64,000 nucleotides of DNA from Simiduia curdlanivorans (GCF_030409605.1 NZ_JAUFQG010000004.1:434001-498000), one strand, 5' to 3'; positions 26,367-35,197 are shown, numbered from the stretch's first letter. The notes: generated by a model not told the origin, from the sequence alone. Made by a program: numbers and translations.

Positions 26367-26546
26367 CTAAACCGCACCTTGCTGCCAGGCGAGGTAAAAA
26401 CTGATCACACTGAGCACCGTTAAAGTCAGCAAAATAATGCCCAACAATAGCCAGGGCCGAAAAGGCGCTCGCTCGGTATCGTTGTAGCCAGAGTGAATAA
26501 CCGAATCAACTTTAGCCTGATCGTCAGGGGAAAGACGGGATGTCAT
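26367..26546 (-). CDS. DUF3094 family small membrane protein
   Basis: A 59-residue gene. It starts MTSRLSPDDQAKVDSVI, continues with GYNDTERAPFRPW, and ends in a single membrane helix (LLLGIILLTLTVLSVISFYLAW). This is the layout of DUF3094, a short conserved protein of pseudomonads and relatives with no known function. ATG 26546 is preceded by AGGT and AGG. Its stop codon (CTA on the plus strand) is made from the CTAA target duplication next to the 58-bp element, so before that insertion its stop overlapped the stop of the convergent REC-EAL gene. Confidence 0.75.
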   Translation of the reverse strand: MTSRLSPDDQAKVDSVIHSGYNDTERAPFRPWLLLGIILLTLTVLSVISFYLAWQQGAV

Positions 26547-26675
26547 GGCCTATTAAACCTGTGTAGAAATTAAACTCAGTCTAAATTGCCAGAATAACGC
26601 AGCAATTACTAGCCACAATACCCGCGCTCTGCTTGAACTTGCTTTTGTAAACGCCGACCGCGCCAATATCAAGGC

Positions 26676-26699
26676 AAAAAAAGGGGGCTTTCGCCCCCG
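26676..26699 (-). terminator. Rho-independent terminator of the acyl-CoA dehydrogenase gene
   Basis: On the minus strand GGGGGCGAAAGCCCCC (6-bp G/C stem, GAAA tetraloop) is followed at once by a run of seven T. It lies 19 bases after the stop at 26718. Confidence 0.92.
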
Positions 26700-26717
26700 T
26701 CAAATTCACAGTTGGAA

Positions 26718-28508
26718 TTAAAACTGATCGGCTTTCAAGGCCATCATGCTGTCGCCACCCGCCAAAACTTGCTCAGTTAAGGCGCGAGTTTGGGGCAGTA
26801 AACGCTGGAAAAAGAAGCGCGCGGTGGTGATTTTGGCGCTGTAAAAATCCGCATCGGCACCGCTTGTTTTCGCACCGGCAACCGCCACCATGCGCGCCCA
26901 CATATAGGCGTAACTGACAAAGCCAAATAAATGCAAATAATCCACCGCCGCCGCACCCACAGCCACTTTGTCGCCGCCCTTGGCACGGGCAATAACCGCG
27001 TCGGTGACCTGCTGTAAATTGGCCACTTGATCGCTCAAGGCCATGGCGAATTCACCCACGGCACCGTCTTTATGCTGGACAATAAAGGCTTCAATTTCGG
27101 CAATATATTCGCGCACAAACTCGCCGCCATTCATCACTGTTTTGCGACCCATCAAGTCCATGGCCTGAATGCCATTAGTACCTTCGTAAATTTGGGTAAT
27201 GCGGATGTCGCGCACTAATTGCTCTTGACCCCACTCGCGAATAAAACCGTGGCCACCAAACACCTGCTGGCCGTGAATGGCAGACTCCAAACTCTTGTCA
27301 GTAATAAAGGCTTTCACCACCGGCGTCAGCAGCGCGACCATATTGCCGGCCTTGGTTTTTTGCGCTTCGTCGTCGCTGTACTTACTGATGTCTAACCACA
27401 TGGCGGCATAGGTGGAAAAGGCGCGACCGGCTTCGTTCAGCGCGCGCTGAATCATCAGCATGCGACGCACATCTGGGTGCACAATAATCGGGTCGGCGGC
27501 TTTTTCCGGTTGCTGCGCACCGGAAGGTGAACGGCTTTGCAATCGGTCTTTGGCGTAGGCCACGGCATTTTGGTAGGACGCTTCACTGGCGCCCAAACCT
27601 TGGATGCCCACGCCAACCCGCTCGTAATTCATCATGGTAAACATGCAAGCGAGGCCTTGGTTTAATTCGCCCACCAACCAGCCTTTGGCGCCGTCGAAAT
27701 TCATCACACAAGTCGCCGAGGCTTTAATACCCATTTTCTTTTCGATGGAACCACAGCTAACGTGATTTGCCTCGGCCAATGAACCGTCGTCATTGACCAA
27801 TATTTTTGGCACCAAAAATAGCGAAATGCCCTTTGGCCCCGCGGGCGCATCGGGTAATTTAGCCAACACCAAGTGAATGATATTTTCGGCCATATCGTGC
27901 TCGCCCCAAGTGATAAAGATCTTGGTGCCAGTGACATTGTATGAGCCGTCATCATTGGGCTCGGCCTTAGTGCGAATGATGCCTAAATCGGTACCGGCAT
28001 GGGGCTCGGTTAAATCCATGGCGCCAGCCCAAGTACCGGCATACATATTTGGCAGGTACTTTTCTTTCAGCGCTTGGCTGGCATGGTAATCAATAGATAC
28101 ACAGGCACCGGCATTCAGCATCGGCGACAGACCGAAGGACATGCACGCGCCCTGAATCATTTCCTCGAATTGTGCGACTAACATTTTGGGCATACCCATG
28201 CCGCCAAATTCGGGGTTGCCGCCCAAGCCAAACCAACCGCCGTCCGACAGCAGCTGGTACATTTCTTTAAAACCGTGCGGTGTGGTCACCTGACCATCGA
28301 CCCACTCACAGCCTTGCTCATCGGCCTCGCGGTTTAACGGCGCTAAGCTGGCGCTGGCAATCTTCCCCGCCTCTTCGAGAATGGCGTCGGCTGTCTCAGC
28401 ATCTACGGTTTCCGCCAAGCGCGGCATGGATGCCCACAGCTCGCTCACGTTAAATACTTCATTGAGGACAAAACGCATATCGCGCAATGGGGCCTGAAAC
28501 TCTGCCAT
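26718..28508 (-). CDS. acyl-CoA dehydrogenase (large, DmdC/C-terminal-extended type)
   Basis: A 596-residue FAD enzyme that oxidises an acyl-CoA. It has a short N-terminal helix region, then DLTEPHAGTDLGIIRTKAEPNDDGSYNVTGTKIFITWGEHD (middle domain, split here only for reading), KKMGIKASATCVMNFDGAKG, the helical domain with MQRALNEAGRAF and GQQVFGGHGFIREWGQEQLVRDIRITQIYEGTNGIQA containing the catalytic Glu region, and an extra ~120-residue C-terminal domain as in 3-methylmercaptopropionyl-CoA dehydrogenase-like proteins. Substrate is not clear from sequence. The ATG at 28508 has GGAG 7 bases upstream. It has a strong terminator and a palindromic site 86 bases upstream. Confidence 0.9.
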   Translation of the reverse strand: MAEFQAPLRDMRFVLNEVFNVSELWASMPRLAETVDAETADAILEEAGKIASASLAPLNREADEQGCEWVDGQVTTPHGFKEMYQLLSDGGWFGLGGNPEFGGMGMPKMLVAQFEEMIQGACMSFGLSPMLNAGACVSIDYHASQALKEKYLPNMYAGTWAGAMDLTEPHAGTDLGIIRTKAEPNDDGSYNVTGTKIFITWGEHDMAENIIHLVLAKLPDAPAGPKGISLFLVPKILVNDDGSLAEANHVSCGSIEKKMGIKASATCVMNFDGAKGWLVGELNQGLACMFTMMNYERVGVGIQGLGASEASYQNAVAYAKDRLQSRSPSGAQQPEKAADPIIVHPDVRRMLMIQRALNEAGRAFSTYAAMWLDISKYSDDEAQKTKAGNMVALLTPVVKAFITDKSLESAIHGQQVFGGHGFIREWGQEQLVRDIRITQIYEGTNGIQAMDLMGRKTVMNGGEFVREYIAEIEAFIVQHKDGAVGEFAMALSDQVANLQQVTDAVIARAKGGDKVAVGAAAVDYLHLFGFVSYAYMWARMVAVAGAKTSGADADFYSAKITTARFFFQRLLPQTRALTEQVLAGGDSMMALKADQF

Positions 28509-28593
28509 CGTCATTCTCCAAGTGATAGTTAGCTTGCTCACTCAAGCCTAGCTCCAAACGGGGAGCAGGCCAAACCACAAACTATGTTTAAAA

Positions 28594-28603
28594 CAAACGT
28601 TTG
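28594..28603. promoter_or_regulatory. palindromic operator-like site upstream of the acyl-CoA dehydrogenase gene
   Basis: CAAACGTTTG, a perfect 10-bp palindrome within AAAACAAACGTTTGAAC, lies 86 bases upstream of the acyl-CoA dehydrogenase start. TetR-type fatty-acid regulators of gammaproteobacteria, such as PsrA, use CAAAC/GTTTG half-sites, usually with a short spacer. Here the halves abut, so the assignment is tentative. Confidence 0.4.
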
Positions 28604-28659
28604 AACGATACTTGGGGCGCAACCAACAGTCAAGGGGAAGGAAAATCTAAATAGGGGAA

Positions 28660-29493
28660 TTAAACGGTTTGATCGAGCAACTCGCCCGGGCTGCGCGTTG
28701 CTGGTTGCACGCCAATCTTAATAAGCTTTTGATTGAGGTCGACATTGCGCTGACGCTCATTTTCACGCTGGGCCAAGACTGCCTGACGCTCTTCCCGCTC
28801 GGCCTTTGCCGCCTCGCGCTGTTCGGCTTCCGCGGCGCGCTGCTCCTGACTCTCAGCTCTCGCCTGCTCTTCTAAGCGCTGACTATCCAATTCTTGGGAG
28901 CGAATATCAGCTCGCGCCTGCTCGGCCATGCGCGCCGCTTTAGCGGCAATTAAACGATCTTGAGAAGATGGATCTGCCGGTGCCAGTGCCGCCGCTTGAA
29001 TCTGTTCGGCTTTGCGCAAGGTTGCCCGCGGGTCGCCAGACACAGACGCCAAGTTCACCGAAACCTCGCCTGAAACAGCATAAGCCACACCATCTGGGCC
29101 GCGCACAAAGTTCAATTGCGGCGCACCGGTATGCTGACCACCCACCGCCGCGTGGGCGCGCTCATGGGCGCGCACCTCTCTATCCCGCGCGGCTAGCTGC
29201 TCTATTTGGCGCTGCTCAGACTGCTCTTTGTTTTGCTCGTAATGGCTCTGCTCTTCCGCCATATCGCCACTGGTCGCGCGCGCGCCCGAACTCTGGCGCT
29301 CTTGCTTGCCCAACACTTGGTCGCGATGGGTATCGTCTTCACCGGTGCGATTTTCCGAGCGCGCCGTTTCAGCACTCTCCTCAACGGCCTTAAAGCTAGA
29401 CTCTTTGCTATCTTGCCCCTCTTCACCCACGGGCTGGCGCCCGAAGGGGTTAAAGGGTGAAATCATATTGGCAAAGCTGGGTGGTATATTCAT
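28660..29493 (-). CDS. SprA-related putative metalloprotease-like protein
   Basis: A 277-residue protein whose first ~90 residues are polar and low-complexity (charged and Ser/Gln rich). The core is the SprA-related family (putative metalloprotease CJM1_0395 type): EVRAHERAHAAVGGQHTGAPQLNFVRGPDGVAYAVSGEV, split by its HERAH pseudo-zinc motif at ~109-113, followed by a long Ala/Glu/Arg/Gln-rich coiled coil. It starts with a Phe/Pro-rich segment (IPPSFANMISPFNPFG), not a typical signal peptide. Activity is unproven. It is preceded by a small gene (11-base gap) with a similar Q/S-rich composition. Confidence 0.75.
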   Translation of the reverse strand: MNIPPSFANMISPFNPFGRQPVGEEGQDSKESSFKAVEESAETARSENRTGEDDTHRDQVLGKQERQSSGARATSGDMAEEQSHYEQNKEQSEQRQIEQLAARDREVRAHERAHAAVGGQHTGAPQLNFVRGPDGVAYAVSGEVSVNLASVSGDPRATLRKAEQIQAAALAPADPSSQDRLIAAKAARMAEQARADIRSQELDSQRLEEQARAESQEQRAAEAEQREAAKAEREERQAVLAQRENERQRNVDLNQKLIKIGVQPATRSPGELLDQTV

Positions 29494-29504
29494 GGCGACG
29501 ACCC

Positions 29505-29819
29505 TCAGGCCTTCACATCCAACAAGCTGCCTAGGGTTTCATCGGCGGTTTTCACGATTTGCGCAGACGCGTTGAATAACTGCTCTTGCCGACGTAAATT
29601 AATCAACGGCTCAACCACATCTTGGGATGATTCCACTTTCTGATCACTCGGCTGCGCTTGTCCCGCCTGGGTTGGGTCAGCGGGATTGGCCTGACTTGTC
29701 GGCTCGATGTTTAAGCGCGCGATATCATTGGCCGAGCGCTGAATCTCCTGCTGGCTCTTCTGTAAACCCTGTAGCCCCTGATTTAACAAGGAGGTCGATG
29801 AACTGCTATTCACTTGCAT
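29505..29819 (-). CDS. small Gln/Ser-rich protein with flagellar-rod-like C-terminus
   Basis: A 104-residue protein I do not recognise with certainty. N-terminal half: SSSTSLLNQGLQGLQKSQQEIQRSANDIARLN, a helical, amphipathic stretch reminiscent of FlgB/FlgC-type rod and hook proteins. Middle: Pro/Gln-rich linker. C-terminus: LINLRRQEQLFNASAQIVKTADETLGSLLDV, which resembles the conserved C-terminal helix of FlgC/FlgE/FlgG (L...R.YQAN..V..TA.E.L...LD.). It is upstream of and probably cotranscribed with the SprA-like gene. No flagellar operon is adjacent, so the resemblance is structural, not contextual. Confidence 0.6.
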   Translation of the reverse strand: MQVNSSSSTSLLNQGLQGLQKSQQEIQRSANDIARLNIEPTSQANPADPTQAGQAQPSDQKVESSQDVVEPLINLRRQEQLFNASAQIVKTADETLGSLLDVKA

Positions 29820-30069
29820 GGGTTACCTCGCTTTCCAGTACTGCCTTGAAAATGGGTGTGCGCAACGAACTTTCATCTACTAACGACTTAACTGCTATCT
29901 ATTAACTATTAAGCATTAACCATCAAACACGCACTAAGACACACTTACGCACAATTCTACCAAACCATTGATCAATAAACAGACAATAAGCGGCAGTATC
30001 CTGCCACCTTTAATACTATTTTGGCGCTGAAAGTGAGTATTTAATAACCAGATGAACTAGCAAAGACCG

Positions 30070-30753
30070 CTACAACCCCAGCGATGCTAGATCAAACAAC
30101 CCAGCCACCTGCTCGGGATCAGGCCTCGATAAGTGTGGCACAACAGCCAACAGAGGCGCGGGTAAGCGCTGTTGCAAGCTGGCCAGGTTTTCCTCAAACA
30201 CCGCCATGTCAGCTTGAACCGTATTGGCCACCCAGCCCGCCACCGCTAAACCATCGCGCACGATGGCCTCAAAGGTTAATAGGGCATGATTGATACAACC
30301 CAACTTCATGCCTACCACCAATATCACCGGCTGATTTAATTCCCGCGCCAAATCGGCAAGGGTTTCAACGCCATTAAGCGGCACGCGCCAACCGCCGGCG
30401 CCCTCGATAAGAGTAAGATCGGCGCGTTCGTAGATAACACCGCGACAGAGGCCAAGCAGACGATTAACCCGCAACTCTCGGCCCGCTTGCGCCGCGGCAA
30501 TATGCGGCGCAATGGCCGGCACTAGTGCGACAGGATTCACCTGCTCATAGGCTAAGGGCTTGGTGCATTGCGCCAACAGGGCGAGCGCATCTTCGTTGCG
30601 TAAGCCCTGCGAGGTCTCTTCACAGCCAGCGGCAACGGGCTTAACCGCCGCGGTCGACAAGCCGGCGCGCTTGGCCGCGGCGAGCAAACCACAGGCGATT
30701 AAGGTTTTGCCGGCGTCGGTATCGGTTCCGGTGACAAAAAAAGTTTTCGACAT
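30070..30753 (-). CDS. bioD: dethiobiotin synthase
   Basis: The 227-residue ATP-dependent enzyme closes the ureido ring of dethiobiotin using CO2. Motifs: FVTGTDTDAGKTLIACGLL (P-loop), VKPVAAGCEE, and IEGAGGWRVPL. Length matches E. coli BioD. It is the last gene of the minus-strand biotin operon, 28 bases past the arsC-like gene. The bioA product needed just before it is not encoded in this window. Confidence 0.95.
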   Translation of the reverse strand: MSKTFFVTGTDTDAGKTLIACGLLAAAKRAGLSTAAVKPVAAGCEETSQGLRNEDALALLAQCTKPLAYEQVNPVALVPAIAPHIAAAQAGRELRVNRLLGLCRGVIYERADLTLIEGAGGWRVPLNGVETLADLARELNQPVILVVGMKLGCINHALLTFEAIVRDGLAVAGWVANTVQADMAVFEENLASLQQRLPAPLLAVVPHLSRPDPEQVAGLFDLASLGL

Positions 30754-30781
30754 AAATTGCTATCCTATTTTTGTTCGATGG

Positions 30782-31204
30782 CTATTCACACAGCTGGCAC
30801 CACTGGCGCACCCGATGTTTAATTTGATCGCGAATAGTGCGCGTAGCGGCAAGGCGATCAACAGCGATACCGGCAAGTGCGGAAGGATCGGCAAATGACC
30901 AATGCAAGCGCTGCACACCGGCAGAAAATTGTGGGCAGCGCTCGGCACTGGCCTCATCGCACACTGTTATCGCGACATCTGGTTCACCAAAGGCGAGCAA
31001 ATGATCCGCGACGCTGCGGCATGGCTGCTGACTAATATCTACTCCCTCCTCAGCCATAACGCTGACGACCAAAGGATTTAATTTTCCCGGCTCGATACCG
31101 GCGCTAAAGGCGCGCAAGTAATGAGCGCCAAAATACTTGGCGTAGGCCTCGGCCATCTGGCTGCGCGCGCTGTTATGAATACAAACAAAAAGTACGGTTT
31201 TCAT
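30782..31204 (-). CDS. arsC: arsenate reductase / low-molecular-weight phosphatase family protein
   Basis: The 140-residue protein has the LMW-PTPase-fold P-loop VCIHNSARSQMAEA (C-x5-R-S) and the two further cysteines of thioredoxin-coupled ArsC (CDEASAERCPQF, eight residues apart), then HWSFADPS with the general-acid Asp. It should reduce arsenate, or be a relative using that fold. It sits inside the biotin operon between bioC and bioD with no ars genes nearby, an unusual position whose meaning is unknown. Confidence 0.85.
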   Translation of the reverse strand: MKTVLFVCIHNSARSQMAEAYAKYFGAHYLRAFSAGIEPGKLNPLVVSVMAEEGVDISQQPCRSVADHLLAFGEPDVAITVCDEASAERCPQFSAGVQRLHWSFADPSALAGIAVDRLAATRTIRDQIKHRVRQWCQLCE

Positions 31205-31282
31205 TGAAGCTTCCTCGATAAGCGCTAGAGCTAGCGTTTAGCCTTGGAGCGACAACCCATCGAGTTGTTACAAGGGCGCGAT

Positions 31283-32077
31283 CTAACCGGGCTTATGTAA
31301 CAGCAGCCAATAAATTTCATAGGTGGCAGGCAGGCCATCTGGCTGACGATACAATTCATAGCTGGCGCGCAATTTTTTTAATTTTTCTCGCCCCGTTAAG
31401 CCGGGCGCACGGGCGCGATTAACGTTGTGCGCACCAATCGCTTTTAGCTCGTGGGTGAGCTCGCGCAAAGCATCATAGCGCATGATTTTTTCAGCACTGA
31501 TCCAACACCGTTCCCGCAGGCCCGCTTGCGCCGCCGCGGCGCGGACCTTGTCGCCGTGAATAAATTGATTGACGTGGGTGAAGCCATCCACGCGCTGCCA
31601 GCTATCGCGTAATTCAAACAAGGTATTAGGCCCCAAAGTTGCTAGGGCGATCAGGCCGCCGGGGTATAAGGTGCGATGTATCTCGGCAAAAAAGGCCGGT
31701 AAGTCTTCACTCCACTGCAGCGCCAAGCTTGAAAAAAATAGATTGATGCTAGCATCGGCGAAGGGTAAGCACTCCATGTCGGCGCCCACCCAAGTGAGCG
31801 ACTTTTCGTGCCGAGCGCGCGCGTAGTGCAACATGCCTTGCGCCAAATCCAACCCACACACCAACGCTTGCGGATAAGCTAGCTGTAATTTTTCGGAAAA
31901 AAAGCCAGTGCCCGAACCGATATCCACCACCGTTTGCGGCGCCACATTGGACGGCAGCAAATTAAAAAGTTCAGTGCCAATATCTCGCTGCAATTGCGCC
32001 GCTGAATCATAGCTTGGTGCCGCACGGCTAAAGGACTCCGCCACCGCCAACTTACTGCGCTGAACCTTAACAGTCAT
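31283..32077 (-). CDS. bioC: malonyl-ACP O-methyltransferase
   Basis: The 264-residue SAM-dependent methyltransferase masks the free carboxyl of malonyl-ACP so that fatty acid synthesis can build the pimeloyl chain. SAM motif I is VVDIGSGTGFFSEKL, then VCGLDLAQGML, and FADASINLFFSSLALQW, typical of BioC, together with the N-terminal VAESFSRAAPSYDSAAQLQ. Its start overlaps the bioH end by 11 bases. Confidence 0.93.
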   Translation of the reverse strand: MTVKVQRSKLAVAESFSRAAPSYDSAAQLQRDIGTELFNLLPSNVAPQTVVDIGSGTGFFSEKLQLAYPQALVCGLDLAQGMLHYARARHEKSLTWVGADMECLPFADASINLFFSSLALQWSEDLPAFFAEIHRTLYPGGLIALATLGPNTLFELRDSWQRVDGFTHVNQFIHGDKVRAAAAQAGLRERCWISAEKIMRYDALRELTHELKAIGAHNVNRARAPGLTGREKLKKLRASYELYRQPDGLPATYEIYWLLLHKPG

Positions 32078-32864
32078 GGAGAAAGCTCTTTAGCGCTTTA
32101 GCAACCCATGCCGGTTGAATCAATAAATGGCCGTGACTCGCCTGCGTTAAACGCGCACACCTTAGGGTCGATTTATCGGCCAGCGCCTGCGCCATTGCGA
32201 TGGGCACTAGGGCATCTTGGTCAGATAGCAGCAGCAAAACCGGGCGGTCGAATTCCGCTTGGGTATGATCGAGCAGCTGGAGCGACTGCAGCGCGAAATA
32301 CCAATTCAACCTTAGCTGCGAGTCAAAGCGCGACAAAGCGCCCGGCAACAATTTTCGCAATGTCAGCGCCTCGGCATCACCGGCCGCGACCAAGCGTGAA
32401 AAAGTGTTCAAGGTTTTATCCGGTGCCGACAAAAAACTTTGTAAGAATTCAGAAAAATGTTCCGCCGGCATGGCCGAAGGCCAAGCCGCATTGGCGCAAA
32501 ATTGCAGATTTGTTGCGACGCACATTGCCGCTTTAACGCTAGGGTGGCGCTGCAGTAACCGCATGGCTAACTGCCCACCGAGCGACCAGCCGAGCAAGTA
32601 CACAGGGCCATTATTCGCTGCGGCCTCCACTTGCCAGTCCAGCAGCAATAAGGTTTGCGCCAGCCAAGCCTCGGCAGAGTCGACATTCAAGCGCGCCGAG
32701 GCACCGAAGCCCGGCAAGTCCAGCAGCCACACATTGTATTCACGGTGTAAATAGGGCACCAGTGGCAGCCAGCAGCGATGATCAAAACCCCAGCCGTGCA
32801 GCAGCAACAAGGTACCGCGCGCAGACTGAGTGGCAGCAATTTTTTTAACGAAGAGTTGGCTCAC
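32067..32864 (-). CDS. bioH: pimeloyl-ACP methyl ester carboxylesterase
   Basis: The 265-residue alpha/beta hydrolase removes the methyl group from pimeloyl-ACP methyl ester. Oxyanion region LLLHGWGFDHRCW, nucleophile elbow LLGWSLGGQLAM (GxSxG), Asp in LLLSDQDALVP and His in SHGHLLIQP complete the triad. The frame is open to 32951 inside bioF, but GTG at 32864, 4 bases past the bioF stop, yields the family length (256 in E. coli). Placement between bioF and bioC is standard in Pseudomonas-like operons. Confidence 0.92.
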   Translation of the reverse strand: MSQLFVKKIAATQSARGTLLLLHGWGFDHRCWLPLVPYLHREYNVWLLDLPGFGASARLNVDSAEAWLAQTLLLLDWQVEAAANNGPVYLLGWSLGGQLAMRLLQRHPSVKAAMCVATNLQFCANAAWPSAMPAEHFSEFLQSFLSAPDKTLNTFSRLVAAGDAEALTLRKLLPGALSRFDSQLRLNWYFALQSLQLLDHTQAEFDRPVLLLLSDQDALVPIAMAQALADKSTLRCARLTQASHGHLLIQPAWVAKALKSFLHDC

Positions 32865-32868
32865 GGCG

Positions 32869-34041
32869 TCATTCAGCACAATCAGTTTTACGAACAAGCT
32901 GCGACAAGGCATCGAGCAAGCGATCGACCTGCGCCTCGGTATGCGCCGCACTTAACGTTACGCGCAAACGGGCGCTGCCCGCGGCCACAGTGGGTGGACG
33001 AATGGCCGTAACTAAGATGCCTTGAGCCGCCAGTTGCGACGACCAAGCCAAGGCTGTTTCCGCATCGCCAACCATTATCGGTTGAATGGGCGTGGATGAT
33101 GCCATGAGCGGCAAGCCCAACTGCTCGACGCCTGCGCGAAAGCGCTGAATTAATGCGCGCAATTTTTCCCGCCGCCAATGTTCCGTTTGCAAAAGCTGCA
33201 AGCTCACGCGCGAGGCCGCGGCAACCGCCGGCGGCAGTGCCGTGGTGTAAATATAAGTGCGGGCTAATTGAATTAAGGTTTCGATTAAGGCATCGCTGCC
33301 AGCGATAAAAGCCCCGAAAGTGCCGAAGGATTTTCCCAGCGTGCCCATGAGCACGGGCAATTGATCTTGGTTTAAATTAAAATGTTCGGCGACACCGCCG
33401 CCGTTTTTGCCTAAAACGCCAAAGCCATGGGCATCGTCCACCATCAACCAGGCTCGATGTTGATCACAGATGCGCGCCAATTCATGCACCGGCGCGAGAT
33501 CGCCGTCCATGCTGAACACGCCATCCACCACCACCAACTTTTTCTGCGCCTCAGCCGCGGCTAGTTTGCGCTCTAATTGAGCCACATCGTTGTGCAGAAA
33601 GCGTTGAAATTTTGCCCCCGAAGACAGACCGCCGTCGAGTAGCGAAGCGTGATTTAATTTATCTTCAAAAATACTGTCGCCGGCACCCACCAGTGCATTA
33701 ATTACGCCTAGATTGGCCATAAAACCTGTGGAAAACAACAAGGTCCGATCGCGCCCGGTAAAAGCGGCCAGCTCTTGCTCAAGCGCATGATGTTCACGGG
33801 AGTGACCACAGACCAGATGCGACGCGCCGCTGCCGACGCCATAGTGTTTAGCGGCCGCTACAAACGCCTCAACCACCTGCGGGTGATTGGCTAAGCCCAA
33901 ATAATCATTGGAACAAAAGGCCAAAAAATTTTGCCCATCGATGGTCACTTCCGGCGCCTGCGCGCTTTGCAATTCGCGCCGGCTACGGTACAAATGTTGC
34001 GCGCGGCGCTGGCTCAGCTGCTCATCCAACCATTGCTTCAT
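32869..34041 (-). CDS. bioF: 8-amino-7-oxononanoate synthase
   Basis: The 390-residue PLP enzyme joins pimeloyl-ACP and alanine to give KAPA. It has FCSNDYLGLANHP, GSGASHLVCGHSREHHALE, FSTGFMANLGVI, DDAHGFGVLGKNGGG and the PLP-lysine motif LMGTLGKSFGTFGAF. Length is as E. coli BioF. It begins 11 bases after bioB. Confidence 0.96.
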   Translation of the reverse strand: MKQWLDEQLSQRRAQHLYRSRRELQSAQAPEVTIDGQNFLAFCSNDYLGLANHPQVVEAFVAAAKHYGVGSGASHLVCGHSREHHALEQELAAFTGRDRTLLFSTGFMANLGVINALVGAGDSIFEDKLNHASLLDGGLSSGAKFQRFLHNDVAQLERKLAAAEAQKKLVVVDGVFSMDGDLAPVHELARICDQHRAWLMVDDAHGFGVLGKNGGGVAEHFNLNQDQLPVLMGTLGKSFGTFGAFIAGSDALIETLIQLARTYIYTTALPPAVAAASRVSLQLLQTEHWRREKLRALIQRFRAGVEQLGLPLMASSTPIQPIMVGDAETALAWSSQLAAQGILVTAIRPPTVAAGSARLRVTLSAAHTEAQVDRLLDALSQLVRKTDCAE

Positions 34042-34052
34042 GGCGAATAAAT

Positions 34053-35111
34053 TTACTTGGCGGCGTCGTAGAAAAACTGATCGTTGTGGTTGTCTTCCAA
34101 GGCTTTAAATACCGCCGCTTCCTGCTCGGCCTCATCTTGGTGAATTTCGTAAGACTCTTGATGAATACCCAAGCGCTTAAACAGCAAGCGATCTTTGCTC
34201 GCCTCTGGATTGGGCGTGGTGAGTAATTTTTCGCCGTAGAAAATCGAGTTAGCACCGGCCAAGTAAGCCATGGCTTGCATCTGCTCGTTCATTTCTTCTC
34301 GGCCAGCGGATAGGCGCACGTGGGACTTAGGCATTAAAATACGCGCCACTGCGATGGTGCGAATAAAGTCGAAGGGATCGAGATCGGCCTGCTCGGCCAG
34401 CGGCGTGCCTTGCACTTTCACCAGCATATTCACCGGCACCGACTCTGGGTGTTCGGCCATATTGGCCAACTGTATCAGCAAGCCGGCGCGATCTGACTCC
34501 TCTTCGCCCATACCGACAATGCCACCGCAGCAGACCTTCATGCCGGCCTTGCGCACATTGGCCAAGGTTTCCAAGCGGTCTTGGTAGGTGCGTGTGGTAA
34601 TAATGTCGCCGTAAAATTCGGGCGAGGTATCTAAATTGTGGTTGTAGTAATCCAGCCCCGCCTCGGCCAAGCCCTTGGCTTGGTGTTCATCGAGCATGCC
34701 TAAGGTCATACAGGTTTCCAGGCCTAATTTTTTTACCCCTTTCACCATATCGGTCACGTAGGGCATATCTTTGCCCTTAGGCGAGCGCCAGGCCGCTCCC
34801 ATGCAGAATCGCGTGGCGCCACTGGCCTTCGCCGCTTTCGCCTCTTCGATGACTTTCTCCACCTTCATCAGCTTTTCGCGCTCGAGGCCGGTGTCGTAGC
34901 GCGCCGACTGGGGGCAGTAGGCACAGTCTTCTGGACAGGCGCCGGTCTTGATAGAACAAAGTGTGCTGACCTGCACTTGGTTCGGATCGAAACAACTGCG
35001 GTGCACGGTTTGCGCTTGGTACATCAGGTCGGCGAAGGGTAGGTTAAATAAACCCAACACTTCTTCGCGGGTCCAATCGTGACGGATGGTGATATTGGCC
35101 TGAGCACTCAT
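34053..35111 (-). CDS. bioB: biotin synthase
   Basis: The 352-residue radical-SAM enzyme inserts sulphur into dethiobiotin. The radical SAM motif CPEDCAYCPQSARYDTG is intact, followed by RFCMGAAWRSP, YYNHNLDTSPEFY, CCGGIVGMGE and RLSAGREEMN, which carry the [2Fe-2S] ligands. It is the first gene of the operon, 87 bases from a BirA-type operator; its own RBS lies in GAGAATAGATC before the ATG. Confidence 0.97.
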   Translation of the reverse strand: MSAQANITIRHDWTREEVLGLFNLPFADLMYQAQTVHRSCFDPNQVQVSTLCSIKTGACPEDCAYCPQSARYDTGLEREKLMKVEKVIEEAKAAKASGATRFCMGAAWRSPKGKDMPYVTDMVKGVKKLGLETCMTLGMLDEHQAKGLAEAGLDYYNHNLDTSPEFYGDIITTRTYQDRLETLANVRKAGMKVCCGGIVGMGEEESDRAGLLIQLANMAEHPESVPVNMLVKVQGTPLAEQADLDPFDFIRTIAVARILMPKSHVRLSAGREEMNEQMQAMAYLAGANSIFYGEKLLTTPNPEASKDRLLFKRLGIHQESYEIHQDEAEQEAAVFKALEDNHNDQFFYDAAK

Positions 35112-35197
35112 GATCTATTCTCTATGGTAAGTCGGCGATGGCGACCCTCAAGCGAGGGTTTGGACAAAGGGCGCATTTTCTCGCTCAGCTCATTTAG

